NCBI GenBank assembly: GCA_023205875.1
Contig: CP060755.1
Location: 1,302,001 to 1,366,000 of the forward strand
Source: Chloropicon primus
Lineage: Eukaryota > Chlorophyta > Chloropicophyceae > Chloropicales > Chloropicaceae
Reading direction: 5' to 3'
Length of the DNA: 64,000 bases
The notes beneath the pieces were generated by a model that saw only the letters and a program-made list of their open reading frames with translations, ran no database searches and had not been told where the DNA came from. Positions 37,707 to 49,774 of this stretch are shown here, piece by piece. How positions within the stretch are numbered: position 1 is the stretch's first letter; the number at the start of each line of letters is the position of its first letter. The translations under genes were made by a program, and so were the position numbers.

Positions 37707-39014
37707 TCAGTTTTGACCCGTCCTCGAACGCTTGGCACTGTTTCCCGCGTCTTGCTGGGCAGTGGCCGCGACGTACACCTTGTTCGCCAGCTCCTGCCTC
37801 TGCTCCTCAGACATCGCGGAAAGGTTCTTTAAAAGATCCTGTGCACTTGGATTGTCGTCCGCGCGAAACGCGTTCCGAAGCTCCTCTTTTCTCTTTCGCC
37901 GCGCGGAGAGCTCGGCGAGTTCTTCCTTCCTGTTGCGCAGAATTTTGGGAGGAAAGCACACCCGTTCTCTTGTGTAAGTACATACAACGCAAAACGCGAC
38001 AACCGCGGCGGCTGGGCTGGTAACTTACTTGATTTGCATGATGCGGGTCTCCTTGCTAGAGATGCTGCTCTCTATCTTCGACTTCCACTTCTCTAGCACG
38101 TCCATCATCTTCTTCTCCTTCTGGATTGATTCGAACACCATCCTTTTGAATTCCGTCAACACTTCCTGGTTCGCCCTCCCAGAAACGATGACGCTCGTCG
38201 ACAGCTCTTCCCTGTTTTGCCGCTCGAAACTCTTAATGTGCCTCGAGTCCCTCTGCGTCTCCGTGACGAGGCCCCTAAGCTGCATCAAATCCTCTGACTC
38301 CGCCTCTTCTCGCCGCTTGGGGGAGGGGGACGCCCCCCCCCCCTGCGCCCGAGCATCCACTGGGGTGGTCTCCAGACTTATTCCCGTCCCTTGAATCAGA
38401 CGGACCACCCCACTCTTCCCAAAGATCTTCCTCTCGTCCCAAACGCTCAGCAGCCGTCGAATCGCACCCAAGGTCTATGGCGTCGTTTCAGCAGTGGAAC
38501 ACGAGTAGAGAGGAGGAAGGAACGCGAAAGAGGGTCGTCAGTCCCCTGCCACGGTCCGAAGCTTGCCGAGGCCAATTCCAGTCCGTCTTTGACCCGTCTT
38601 ACCTTGTCGTCCCCCCCCTTCGCCAGCTCCTTGATCACTGAGGGCAGCTTGTCGTAGAACTCCTTGACGTAATCAACGTTCCCCTCCGCCCTGGTCTTCT
38701 GCATGATGTCGTTGCAGAGGTACAGCAAAGCGAGCTTCCTCTGGACGTTTGCGGCGCGAAACTCATTGTGCCACACCCCAACGACGCTGGGGACGAGCGG
38801 CAAGGCGAGGAAGGGATAGAAAAGCTCTGGCGTCAGCATGCGTGCCAGATGACACTGTCAAAAAGGCAACAACAAAAAAAGGTTCGAGCGAGGATTGGGA
38901 GACTTACGATTTGTACTCGGACTTGTAGAACTTGCACCAACTGGACGTGGACTCGATTGACTTGATGCTCGTGTCAATCTTTCTCAGCTTCGCCTTCAGC
39001 AGCTCGCGATCCAT
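37707..39014 (-). CDS. RPRD/Rtt103-type CID protein (RNA polymerase II CTD interaction domain)
   Basis: Binds the phosphorylated RNA polymerase II tail and acts in transcription termination or CTD dephosphorylation. Proposed exons (complement) are 38908-39014, 38603-38786, 38029-38474 and 37707-37929, giving 319 residues. Exon 1 holds IKSIESTSSWCKFYK; exon 2 restores VVGVWHNEFRAANVQRKLAL and LYLCNDIMQKTRAEG, the CID core; exon 3 starts TLGAIRRLLSVWDERKIFG, the last CID helices. A coiled-coil segment follows (about 190-290), as in RPRD1 and RPRD2, and the end is basic (AKRSRTGQN). The acceptor of intron 1 was chosen because it keeps frame and restores the CID; a nearer acceptor hits a stop. 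Orthology to RPRD1 versus Rtt103 is not resolved. Confidence 0.87.
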
Positions 39015-39118
39015 CCTTTCCGACACCAAGGCGCGCGCGTTGCTCTTCTTCCCTTTTTCTGGAGCGCAAACGGTCCGAGTTCAGAGCAAATCATCTGGGC
39101 TGGCGGCTCCGATCGATC

Positions 39119-39144
39119 GAGAGAGAGAGAGAGAGAGAGAGAGA
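39119..39144. repeat. (GA)13 repeat in the divergent GCN1/CID-protein promoter
   Basis: Thirteen GA units end 36 bases upstream of the GCN1 ATG and lie about 105 bases upstream of the CID-gene ATG on the other strand. Confidence 0.9.
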
Positions 39145-39180
39145 AGGCGGAGGTGGCAGCGTTGGATAGAGGGACACGAT

Positions 39181-42100
39181 ATGACGGAGGAAGCGGGGTC
39201 ATGGAACGAGCTGGTGGCGGACGTGTGCTCGATCTCGACCAAGAGGAGGGTCGGGGCGTGGGAGAAAATAGGTAAGTGTGTGGTTTGGGGGCTGTGGGAG
39301 GGAAGGCCGTGTCTCCCCTCGCGCCCCGCGTGAGCGACTCGTGCGCACCTCTTCGTGTTCTAACGCCCGGGCACCCTTCCTTCCTCGCGCACAGCTTCTC
39401 GCGAGTCGGGCGATGTGAGTCCAGAGAACGCAATCGTTGCCATCGAGAACGCGATAGGACCTTACAGCGACAAGCAGTCCAAGCTCGCCGTCGTCAAGGC
39501 GATAGACGCTTGGATGGGTTCGGAAGACTTTGTGAAGCTGTCCGTCGTCTCGATCGCGAAAAGGAAGAAAGAAATAGAGCGTTACGCCTTCTCGCCCCAC
39601 GAGAGGTACGTCCTGCTGAGTTGGGTCTGCTCCCTTATCGGTAAACTGAGAGAGTCCAAGCAGGTGAAGGCAGAGAATGCGATGATCGCGCTGGGGGCCC
39701 ATCTCCTCACGGCTGCGATGATGGACGCTGGCATCGGGAAGCCCAAGGTCTGGTTTGCTCACAAGCAAGTCGTCAACGCGACCGTCTTTGCCGGTGCCTC
39801 GGGGGAGTCTTTCGACGCTCTCGCGGAACACTTCCTGCAGGAGAGCAAGGAGCCTGGGCTTTTGAGGTTCCTCGCCGAGAGGAAGGAAATACAGCAGCAC
39901 ACGTCCACGGAGGTCAGGGCAAAGCTCGTCAGCATATTTATTGAGAGTGCGATTACGGCGAAAACCAAACCTACGGACAAGGACATCGAGGCGTGCCTGC
40001 CGCTCCTCGCTAGCCTGTCCAAAGAAGAGTTTGGCTCCCAAGTCATGCCGGGTGTGCAGCGCATGATGAAGAGGTCCCCAGAGGTCATTATTCCGACTTT
40101 GATTTCCCTCATACCCAAGCTCAAGATCTCCTTGAGCGAGTGGATGACGGATCTCCTGGGGTGCTTCGTTGCACAGCTCCAGTCATCGAATCAGGGCCAC
40201 AGGGACGATGCCTCGCGGGCGGCCCAAGCTCTCTGCGAAAGCATTGCGGACTCCTCCTATGTAGAGGAAGTCACGAAGTACTTTGTTGAGCTTATCACGT
40301 CCAAGAAACTGAAGCAGTGGTACGAAAGGCAGCAAGTCGTTACGATCCTGCGTTCGCTTTGCGAGATGGCATTGCAATTGAGGTTGCCTGCAGGATATTT
40401 CACTGCGTACACGAGAAACCTCTTCGAAGTCTACAAGAAAGAAAGCAACGAGACGGTGAAGGAGGCCATTCTCTGCTCGGTCGCATCTTGCGTGGATCAC
40501 ATCGACAGCGTCGGGTCAGGGGACATCGATCCCCTCGGCGTTCTCCTCAGTGGCAAGTCTGATCTGAAGTCTCCAGCGCTGGATATTCTGGTCGGCTTGT
40601 CTGAGAACCGGCAAGTTCCAACGTCCGTGCTGATGGGCCTTCAGGGAAAAGTCCTCGCCCTGCTCAAAGACAGCATTGCAAAGTCGGCATCCAGGCCTTT
40701 CTTCTCTGGCGCGATGCTGTTTTTGATAAACCTCTCAAAGAAGGAAGCCTCCGTCCGGGAGACCATGAAAACGGAGGGCATTTCAGAGAAACTCGTTGCA
40801 GAGTCGAAGCCCCTCTTTTGTGAATCGCAAGCAAGCTTGACAGACCAGCAGAGTAAAAACATGGCGTCGACGTGCAGAGACCTTCTACTGGGTCAGAGCG
40901 ACGTTGAGATCAGTGCCATCATCCCAGACCTGTGCATGCAACTTGTACTCCTGGCATTGAAAAAGAGCAGACGCGTTCAAAAGCACGTCCTCGATGTCAT
41001 GAAACAGATCAACGGCGCATCCACCGAATTGGCTTTTTCGCTTTTGAGCGCGCTGCACGACCTCGTGTCCGAGTGCAGACACGATTCGGACTTTGATACG
41101 CAAGAAATGCGAAGCAGAGCTACCAAGTGCATGATCGCTTTGGCAGGGTTCGACATTTCTCGCGAAATCATCGTGAGAATCCTGTTGCTTTCCCACCACC
41201 CCTACTTCATGAAGGAGGCCGGAACAAGCTTTGCTTGGCCTCATTTCATGAGCCATTGCAAGTCTTCCTTGAAGCAAAGGTCTGACGGTGCTTCTGCGGA
41301 GGACCTGATCAACGAGAACATGCAGGGAATCCTCGAGGGACTTTTGGGGGAGAAGGGACTAAGAAATGAAAGCGTTGACGAGATTGAGGCAGCGATCAAT
41401 GGTGTCGCGGAACTCTCTACGCTTTCCTGCGGCAGCTTCATGGAGAACCTGCTGCCTGCGATTTCGGCGATAGATGACTTTGACACGCACTCCACCTTGA
41501 AGGAATCAGATTTCAAGGTGTACTTCACGCCTGAAGGCGAGTTAGCTGATGAGTATGGAACGTACAGGGGGGAGGTAGTCCAAAGCAAAAACGTCAGGAG
41601 GGCGAAAGGGCGTTTCAAATCTGGCTCAGGAGCGTTCGGTGACCTCAGCGATGACGACGACTATGTCCCGCAAAGGAGGGAAACAAAGCAAAAAGAGAGC
41701 AAGGGCAAGGCCAAGCCTAAAGGCAAGCAGGCAGTGGACCCAAGGGAGAAGGCGAGGCGGGAGCAGCTTTCAAAAGAGTCTCAGATACGCGAGAAGTTGC
41801 AAGTCATCAGGGAGAACATCTCAAGTGTCCTTCAAATCATCAACGGGATGGCTAAATTGGCACCAAAGCTGGTGTTGGACAACTTGGGAAGCTTGGCCAC
41901 CATATCGACCCCACTCTTGGGGTCAATGCTGCTGCACAGCGAGGCTTTTGAGACTACCCAGGCGCTGGCCAAGTGTCTGCCCTCGCCATTGGACAAAAAG
42001 GCCGGCGACCTTGCAAATTGCTTGTGGCTCATACTAGGCCCCGAGTCACACGATACCATATCTTCGGTGAAACTCCAGGACTCCATCGATGTGATTTCTG

Positions 42101-45100
42101 ATGCCTGCAGAGCAGGCCCCATCTACGCGCCAGTCTACTGGTTCCTGTTTCCTATACTCAAGTGCGTGTTCTCCTACGACAAGATTACACCAATGCACGA
42201 AGAGGTAGTCCGCACTCTGCTTCTGCACACAATCGCCGACGGAGATTGGCCGTTTGGAATGACTGCGGAAGCCTTCTTCACCTTGTGGAGTCTTGTTCCT
42301 AGCCATAGGGCTGACTTGGAGGCTGGTCTGAACAACATCTGCATGCGATTCACAAAGGGAGCGGATCTGTTGCTCATAGCCAATGGATTGTTCAAGGACG
42401 ACGTGAACATCAGGCTCGTCACCTGCACCTGTCTTCAAAAGTCTCCTCTGTGGCCCTCCAAAAAGATTCCAGCCTCAGAAAGGATCTCCATTCCATTTTG
42501 GATAGCGTTGCATGACCCGGACGAGCGCGTCGCTGCCTCTGCGGAAACCCTTTGGAAGTTGTACAGCCACGGCCTTCCCGTTAATTTCATTGGTGGCATG
42601 ATTCCATACCTGAACCATCCAAACCTGAACACGGTCGAAGCGGCAGCCGCTGCTCTTGGAGAAGCGGTGGAGGAGTATCCAGATACTGCGGAGGCTGTCG
42701 TCGGCACCCTCGTGAATTCCTTTGAAGGAATGGGAATCCAGGGCCGGATAGGTATCGGCATGGCGTTGAAGGAATGCTCTTCCGTAGTTGCGTATGACAC
42801 CATCAGGGAAACTATTGATTTCCTTCTCCTCACGGGCTTGACGGATGTGGACGAGAAGGTGAGGGAATCGGTTCTCAATGCCGGGATTGCTGTTGTGAAC
42901 AACTTCGGCGACGATCACAGCGTGGAGTTGCTTGATATCTTCGAGTCCAGAATGAATTCCTCTGCAGCAAAATTGGGCTTGCACTCTGAAGAAGCCTATG
43001 ATATGATTAAGCAGGGGCTGGTCATATTGCTGGGTGCGTTAGCATGCCATTTTGACTCGAGCAACGAGAATGTGAAGCTCATTCTCGAGCAGCTGATCGG
43101 GGCTTTGGATACCCCTTCCGAGATTGTGCAAAGATCTGTCTCGGAGCGCTTGCCACCTCTGATCAAAATCCTGTCCAAGGACAAGGAAGAAATGAAAAGG
43201 ATGGTTTCGAGGCAGCTCGAGTACTTGGAGGAAGCTCAAAACTATGGAAAGAGGAAGGGCGCGGCGTACGGCCTCGCTGGGATCGTGAAAGGGCTTGGTA
43301 TGGCAGCTCTGAAGAATTACGATGTCATCAATGTCCTCAAGTCCTACGTGGAGGACAAGAAGAACCAGGAGGCAAGGGAGGGTGCACTCATGGGATTCGC
43401 GTGCCTCAGTGAACGCCTTGGTAGACTCTTTGAGCCGTACATCATACACATTCTACCACTGTTGCTTCTTGCGATGGGAGATGGTGTCATTCCCGTCAGA
43501 CAAGCTGCAGAGGAGGCCTCCCACGTCATTATGGGCAAGCTTTCCACTCAAGGAATGAGGCTTGTCCTGCCAGTCTTGCTGAAAGGTTTAGATGAGATCC
43601 AGTGGAGAACGAAGCAAGGGAGCGTTCAGTTGCTGGGGGCCATGGCCTACTGTGCCCCCAAGCACCTTGGAACGTGCTTGCCCACGATCGTTCCAAAGAT
43701 TGGAGAAGTTTTGAAAGATCCGCATCCAAGGGTACAAGAGGCAGCAAAGAATGCTCTTAGCGAAATTGGCAGCGTTATCCGTAACCCCGAAATTTCGCAG
43801 ATATCTGGGCAGCTCTTGTCCGCTCTGGCGGACCCTGCGAACACAAAGAAGGCCCTGGAGTCCCTCTTGACCACGAGATTTATCAACACGATCGACGCAG
43901 CCTCGCTGTCTCTGATTATGCCTATTCTGATGCACGGGCTCCAAGAAAGGAGCAAGACGAACAAGAAGAAGGCTGCTCAGATTGTTGGCAGTCTGTGCCA
44001 GCTGGTTACGGACTCCAAGGACATGTCCTCTTACATGGATGATATAATCCTCAGCCTGAAGAAGGTTCTGGTCGACCCTATTCCTGAAGTGAGGTACGCA
44101 TCCGCCAAAGCCATCGGCTCGCTCGTCAGAGGTATTGGTCCAACCGCGGTACAGGAATTGCTGCCCTGGTTCTTGGAGACCCTGAAGTCGGATTCCACGT
44201 CGGTGGAGAAGAATGGTGCGGCACAGGCCTTGTCAGAAGTCCTCGCTGTGCTGGGTACGAACCACCTTGACGAGCTGATGCCTGAGATTATTTCGGGGTG
44301 CGCGCAAAATGTGAACATGCAGGAAGGGTATCTGACGATGTTCAAATACTTGCCCTTTGCGATGGAATCTGCGTTCCAGGGTTACCTTCATGACATCTTG
44401 CCCATAGTGATTCCAGCCCTTTCCAATGACGTTGAAGGCGTCAGAGATGCGGCCTTTAACTCGGCCAAGGCCATTATCGAGATCTACGCCACGACTTCGA
44501 CGGCCTTGCTTTTGCCTGTGATAGAAAAGGGCATCTTGGATCCAACGTGGAGGATCAGAGAAAGCAGCGTGGATCTCCTTGGAAGGCTCATCTTCAAGCT
44601 GTCCGGAAAGTCTTTGCAAAAGACTTCTGATGATGAGGAGATCCTGTCTTTCACGGAGAAGCAGACACAGCACATGATGGATACTATTGGTGAAGAGCAG
44701 TGGCAGAAAATTCTTTCTTTGCTGTACCTCCTTCGGTCTGACGGTGCGTACACGGTGAGAAACAACGCATTGAACATCTGGAAGATCGTTGTTTCGAACA
44801 CCCCAAGAACGTTGATTCGGATAGTCAGCCCCCTCATGAGGTTGGTGATTGACGCCTTGAGCGAACACGGCAGTGATCAGCAGCAAACCGCCGCGTCCTG
44901 TCTCGGAGAACTGGTAAGAAAGTTTGGGGAGAGGATCACTAAACTCATCTTCCCTATTATGGAGGAAGGTTTGCAAGACGGATCCACTAGCGCGAGGAGG
45001 GGAGTGTGCTATGGACTCAGTGCCGTGTTGAAAAATGTCTCAAAGCAGCAAATTGTTGCTGTCCTGCCTACTTTGCTCCCAGCGGTCCAGTCCGCGCTGT

Positions 45101-47058
45101 GTGATGACGACGAGAGTGTCAGAATTGCTTCGGGAGAGCTCATGGCGACCCTCTTTAAGGGTGCTGGGGATATCATCCAGGAGAACGTGCTCCCCCAAAT
45201 CTTGCTGGACATCAACGACAACAGAGGAAATGCCGAGCGCTCCTTGGAGGGGCTTGTCGTGATGATGGGCGTCCGCCCAACCATCCTCGATGCTGTCTTG
45301 CCCGAGGTCATCACACTTCCTCTGACTCCAATCAAGGCCAAGTCCCTGGGCGAAATCGCAAAGGCGATTCCTCCGGCAAGTGTCCACAAGCAACTGAAGA
45401 GCTTCTTGAAGCCGCTCCTGTCGACTTTGACAACCGCGGAGGTCGACGAGACCCACGAAGCTGCGGAGAGTGCTGTGGAGTCTATAATCTCCTGCATCGA
45501 GGACGACGCGCTGTACGACTTCACGTCTGTGCTCGTTCGTGAATTCGACGACCCAAAATCTTGCCTTGGATCTGCAAAGGTGGTCCAGTCCTTCTGCAGG
45601 ACCACGAAGTTGGACTACCAAGAGATGGTGGACCAGCTTCTTGCGTCCATCATATCTGTGTTCGCAGACGCGGAGGGAGAGTGCCTCCAAGAGTGTTGGA
45701 ATGCTCTCAACACGGTCGTGAAGTCCATTCCAAAGGAAAGCCAGGCGTCGCATGTGCCGAGTCTGAAGGACGCGATCAAGGCGGCCAGGGAGCACGAAAA
45801 GAGGAAGAGGCACGGTGGCGAATTGCTGGTCGCCGGCTTCTGCAAACCTCCAAAGGCTCTGTCCGCGGCGCTTCCGATCTACCTTTCGGGTCTTCTCACG
45901 GCCAAGAGCTCTGAGATCAGGGAGAAGGCCGCAGAGGGCCTCGGGGAGCTGATCGAGGTGACTTCCCTTCCCTCCCTGAAACCCGCCCTGGCCCAGATCA
46001 CGGGACCTTTGATCAGAATCCTGGGCGACAGGTACCCTTGGCAGGTGAAGCTCGCGATTCTTTCGAGCATCCAGTCGCTGCTGAAGAAGGCCGGGCTTTT
46101 CCTCAAGCCGTTCGTCCCTCAGCTTCAGACGACGTTCTTGAAGTCCCTGAACGACGCCGCGTCCGAGGTCAGAGAAAAGGCGGCGGAGAACTTGGGATTC
46201 TTGGCCCAGCTGACCCTTCGCATAGACCAGCTGGTGAAGGACCTTCTGAACACGATCCGCACCTGCTCCCCAAGCGTGAAAGAGGCTTGCATCACCGCCC
46301 TCGGCGGAGTGGTGTACAACGGCCCGAAGGCCAAGCTCTCTGCCGCGGTGATCACCCAGTCGGGCGAGGACTTGCGAGGCCTCGTCACTGACGACGAGGA
46401 AAGCAGCGACGTTCAGAGGAGGGCGGCGTTTGCCTTGGGCCAGTTCGGCGCCCGGTGCTCTGGGGAGGAGCTGAAGAGCCTCCTGAGCAGCGTTGGCGGC
46501 GAGCCCTCGGAGCGCAACATGATTACCTTCAACTCCCTCCTCGAGCACGCCTTGGACAAGCTCCAGGGGGCGGGCGTGTTCCCAAATTGCCTCCAGCTCA
46601 TCCAGCAATGGTCCAAGAGCAAAGACCAAGACGTGAAGGCGAAGGCGGGGGAAGCGTGCGGGATTATTCTGCTCAAGGAATCTGCTGGCGAGGCCCTTCC
46701 CTCCCTCCGCTCGCTCTCCCCTTGCATTCCCAAGCTCCTCGACCCGGAGAACAACAGCGAGGTCCTGATAAAAACGATGGACGGGCTCACCAAGGTGGCC
46801 GACAAGGACTTTGGGTTGCTGGACCCCGCCTTTGCCAGCGACCTCCTCCAGTTGCTGTCCAACCTCCTGGAGGTGCAGTCGTCCGGCCCCGCGAAGATGG
46901 CGACGGAGGACCTTGTCGGGAGCTGCTTGGGCATAGCAGCGGGCGCCGAGAAGGCCTTTGACAACCTCAACGGCTTGGCCCAGGTGGCACCGGCGGTGAA
47001 GCACCAAGTGAACCTCGCCTTGCTCAAGAAGGTCGCGACGCGGAGGAACAACAAGTAG
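39181..47058 (+). CDS. GCN1: GCN1, eIF2-alpha kinase activator (HEAT-repeat protein)
   Basis: Giant HEAT-repeat protein that senses stalled or colliding ribosomes and activates GCN2 to phosphorylate eIF2-alpha. Exons 39181-39271 and 39395-47058 give 2584 residues, close to yeast and human GCN1 (about 2670). The 123-base intron has GTAAGT and CACAG ends. HEAT repeats run almost throughout; the eEF3-like central part is recognisable by GKRKGAAYGLAGIVKGLGM and AREGALMGFACLSERLGRLFEPYI, and by QWRTKQGSVQLLGAMAYCAPKHL. The C-terminal GCN2-binding part has LREKAAEGLGELI-type repeats (here IREKAAEGLGELIEVT). The second exon is 7.66 kb without interruption. Very secure. Confidence 0.97.
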
Positions 47059-47073
47059 AGAGAGAGAGAGAGA
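47057..47073. repeat. (GA)n tract at the GCN1 stop codon
   Basis: A GA run overlaps the end of the GCN1 stop codon and is followed by purine-rich GGGA units to about 47110. Confidence 0.7.
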
Positions 47074-47217
47074 AAGAGAGGGAGGGAGAGGGAGGGAGAG
47101 GGAGAGGAAGGCGGCAGGGAGAGTGAACCGAGCGACCTGACCCTCGCTATGTAGTATAAAGAAACTATAGAAAAATCCGATATATGATGACAATACACAC
47201 ATTCTTTCAAAAACCCT

Positions 47218-47892
47218 TCACGCCGAGGGGGCCTGGGAAAGAAGCTGGGCCTCGATGCGGGCGAGCTGTCCCCTCGCCGACATGTCCAGCAGCTTGGACC
47301 CTCCCTTTCCGTACTGAATGACGAGTCCGGAGATCAAGGAGGAGTCCACCTTTGGCTTAAGCTTGATGTTCTTCGCCCCCGTGAGCTTCTGAAGCTTCTT
47401 GGCGATCTCAAACTGCTGGTCGTTGTCTAGGGCTGCCGCGGAGGTGACGGTCGCCACCTCGGTGTCCGTGACCTCGCAGTAGATGCTCTCGAAAGACTCG
47501 CAGATGTCCGTAATCCCGCCGATCCTCTGCTTGTCCACCAGGAGGCACAGGAAGTTCTCGGAGAGGGCGTTAAAGCTCGCCTCCTTGGCGATGGAGTTGA
47601 TAAGGCTCTTCTTCTTGTCACCGTCCGCGACGGGGTTCGTCAAGAAACTCGAAAGCTTCGCGTCGGTCTTCATCAGGTTCGCCACGCTGTCCATGTCGCT
47701 CCTCACGTCGTCAAGCACGTTCTTGTCCTTGGCCAGGTTCACGAAAGCGGTCGCGTACTGCGTCGCGACGGCATCCGCCTTCATCACCGTCCTCCTCCTC
47801 GACCCCGAGGCTCCGCTCACCCTCCTCGTGCTCGCCGTCAGGGACAGCCCCTTGCCCCTCATGCATGTCTGCGTGCGCCCCACCACTCTCAT
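47218..47892 (-). CDS. ATPD: plastid ATP synthase subunit delta (AtpD), nuclear-encoded
   Basis: Stator subunit linking CF1 to CFo in the thylakoid ATP synthase. From the first ATG (47892) the precursor has 224 residues, with about 37 basic, Ser/Thr-rich transit residues; the mature part probably begins near MKADAVATQYATAFVNLA. The family core follows: FLTNPVADGDKKKSLI, ENFLCLLVDKQRIGGI, then the C-terminal beta region TVTSAAALDNDQQFEIAKKL and PKVDSSLISGLVIQYG. The length of the mature part and the Arg-rich leader suit the plastid form; the mitochondrial OSCP homologue is the main alternative, but the leader and VATQYATAF opening favour AtpD. It converges on GCN1. Confidence 0.9.
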   Translation of the reverse strand: MRVVGRTQTCMRGKGLSLTASTRRVSGASGSRRRTVMKADAVATQYATAFVNLAKDKNVLDDVRSDMDSVANLMKTDAKLSSFLTNPVADGDKKKSLINSIAKEASFNALSENFLCLLVDKQRIGGITDICESFESIYCEVTDTEVATVTSAAALDNDQQFEIAKKLQKLTGAKNIKLKPKVDSSLISGLVIQYGKGGSKLLDMSARGQLARIEAQLLSQAPSA

Positions 47893-48686
47893 CGCGACCT
47901 CTCTCTCTCTCCGCGTTGCGCGCGCGTACACACAAAACTCCTCGCTCCTCCGTCGTCGTCGTGCCACTGGGCTTGGCCTCTCTCTACCACTCACTCGCGG
48001 CCTCACTGGTTCGGGAGACGGCTTGGGCCCTCCTCTGTAGGTTTTCCATCTTGGGGGAGATCAGATCTCTCTCAAGAGATAAGGTAATATGATAAGGATG
48101 TTTTTTCGGTGCAAAGAAAATCAGGAGGAGGTGTAGGGGAGGTTCTCGTTCTTCGTCGATGTCCCGGGTGCCCCCTCCTGTCCAACCCCGGGGGACGAGG
48201 GGATGTCTCACTCGCTCGATCAGTCAGTCCCTGCCTCTGCGACGTCCTCGCCCGTTATGATGCGCGTTTGGACCGCCCAACGCTACTGCCTCCTCCTGCC
48301 AATGCATGGCGTGGGTTGGGTGACTTTCGGTATATTCAGTCCACCAAGAAGACGCGGCTACAAAGGCAGAGATCATCCTCCCCCTCTTCCCTCTTCTCAT
48401 TCTTCTTCTATTTGCCAACCCGATTCGCATCTCAACAAGACGGACGACGAGCGATGGATGGTCTGCAATATTCAAGGACCGCCAAAGGCGTCGTCTTGGG
48501 GGGGGTGGGCAAAGATCGACCATGAAGAAGAGGGAGGAGGTCTAAGGGGGCCGGGGGTAAAGAGGCGAGAGGCCGGTCGACTAATTCCGGCGACCAATTT
48601 GTCGAGGACTTGGTTCGAGCGGAGCGACTTGTTGTATCATAGATACAATAGAGTCCAGGGGAGGACAGCACACCACGCAACGAAAG
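47893..48686. other. divergent intergenic region between AtpD and the CREST-like gene
   Basis: This 794-base spacer includes Arg-codon-like C/T-rich DNA upstream of AtpD. The AtpD frame stays open to 48006 without another ATG, so it is taken as leader. I see no supported gene. Plus-strand open frames here overlap the next gene in other frames and lack domain support. Confidence 0.45.
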
Positions 48687-49649
48687 ATGGATCTGGAAGA
48701 GGAGGCCACGGTGTTGAAGCAGCCGACGGCAGAGCGCGGGGTGCTGAAGCGCTCGATGAGCACGACCGCCCTCCAAGCGGCGCAGAGCCTGCGGACGGAA
48801 TTCATACACAACATACGGTCGCAAATCAAACTCGCACAGACAGGTCCGTCCTTTCTTGGAACTCTTCCTCCTCCTCGCCTTTGGCCTCTCCCTGCTTCCG
48901 TCCGGCAAGACTGACGCTTTCTTCTCCCTCTCTCACCTTTATTTTTTCCCCTGCAGGGCAAGCGCACGACAACTCGTTCGACATTGAGCGCTCGCTGATC
49001 GTCGGGCTGTCCTGTCTCCCTTTCCTGGTGAGTCCCACGCCTCTCCGTGTGTGCGAGTGCGCGTCGTCGGTTGTCTCAAAGTGATTATTCCTGCTGCTGC
49101 TGCTGACACACCACTTGCGCACGCTCGACCTCCCTTCTCCCCCCCAAAAAAAAACAAAAAGGTGATTTCCTACCAGTTCTTCCGGGTCCACTGTTACTTT
49201 CATGGCGTGCAGTACTTTCTCCAGGCCTTTCTCAGCTTCCAGGCGGACTGCTGGAACTCAAAGTCAAAGTGGTACAACACAGCGGACCGAATCTCGGCGA
49301 CGGGGGTGATACTACTTGGACCGGTAAGCTTTCCTCGACCCCCGTGTTCCGTGCCGCGGTGCTGACGCGCTTGCCCTCCTGACGCGCTTTCTTCCAGGGG
49401 CGAGTCATTCTTTTTCCGATCGCCGGGACCGCGTTCAGGCTGCAAGCCGCGCTCCTCGTTGCGATCAGCCTGTGCGTCCTCTCGTGGAGCAGGAAGTCCA
49501 AGTGCATGAAGGAGTACGCGATCCGGCACACGTTATGGCACGTGGTGGGCTTCCTCGCGGTCTACCTGTACGCGGACAGGGTGATGTACAATAGAACTTA
49601 CGACCCGTACTGGCCCTACGAGAGCCAGTTCTGGAAGTTCGGAGCTTGA
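48687..49649 (+). CDS. multi-pass membrane protein, CREST-superfamily-like
   Basis: Proposed exons 48687-48843, 48957-49027, 49162-49323 and 49398-49649 give 213 residues with consistent phases. The first 50 residues are cytosolic-like; hydrophobic segments include SLIVGLSCLPFLVISYQF, ISATGVILLGPGRVILFP, LQAALLVAISLCVLSW and HVVGFLAVYLYADRV. A conserved-looking Asp in YNTADRISATGV and the HTLWH (HxxxH) motif near the C-terminus match the catalytic-type residues of the CREST superfamily (alkaline ceramidases, PAQR receptors, Per1, TMEM8/myomaker). Fewer helices are seen than the usual seven, so membership is tentative. The intron 2 acceptor follows an unusual A-rich run. Function unknown; a hydrolase or lipid-related role is only a guess. 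Confidence 0.7.
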
Positions 49650-49774
49650 AGCTGGGGGTGGGGGGTTGTCAATGTGAAACACATAATTTTGCTGTGAGAT
49701 GTACAAGAAACGTCGGAGAAGAACAAGTTCTTCGTGAAACGTAATAGTTTTTGTTTGTTTGTTTGTTTGCCTCA

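Noticed and set aside
45040-47202. A 720-codon minus-strand open frame opposite the 3' part of GCN1
   Set aside because: Shadow of the GCN1 coding frame; Leu/Arg/Gly-rich with no family signature.
48203-49084. Open plus-strand frame upstream of and overlapping the CREST-like gene
   Set aside because: It overlaps the first two exons in a different frame, is low complexity and has no ATG context or domain support.
48687-49649. Initial idea that the four-exon membrane gene encodes UNC-50 or TMEM120
   Set aside because: The residues do not follow either family; only the D/HxxxH pattern fits a known superfamily.
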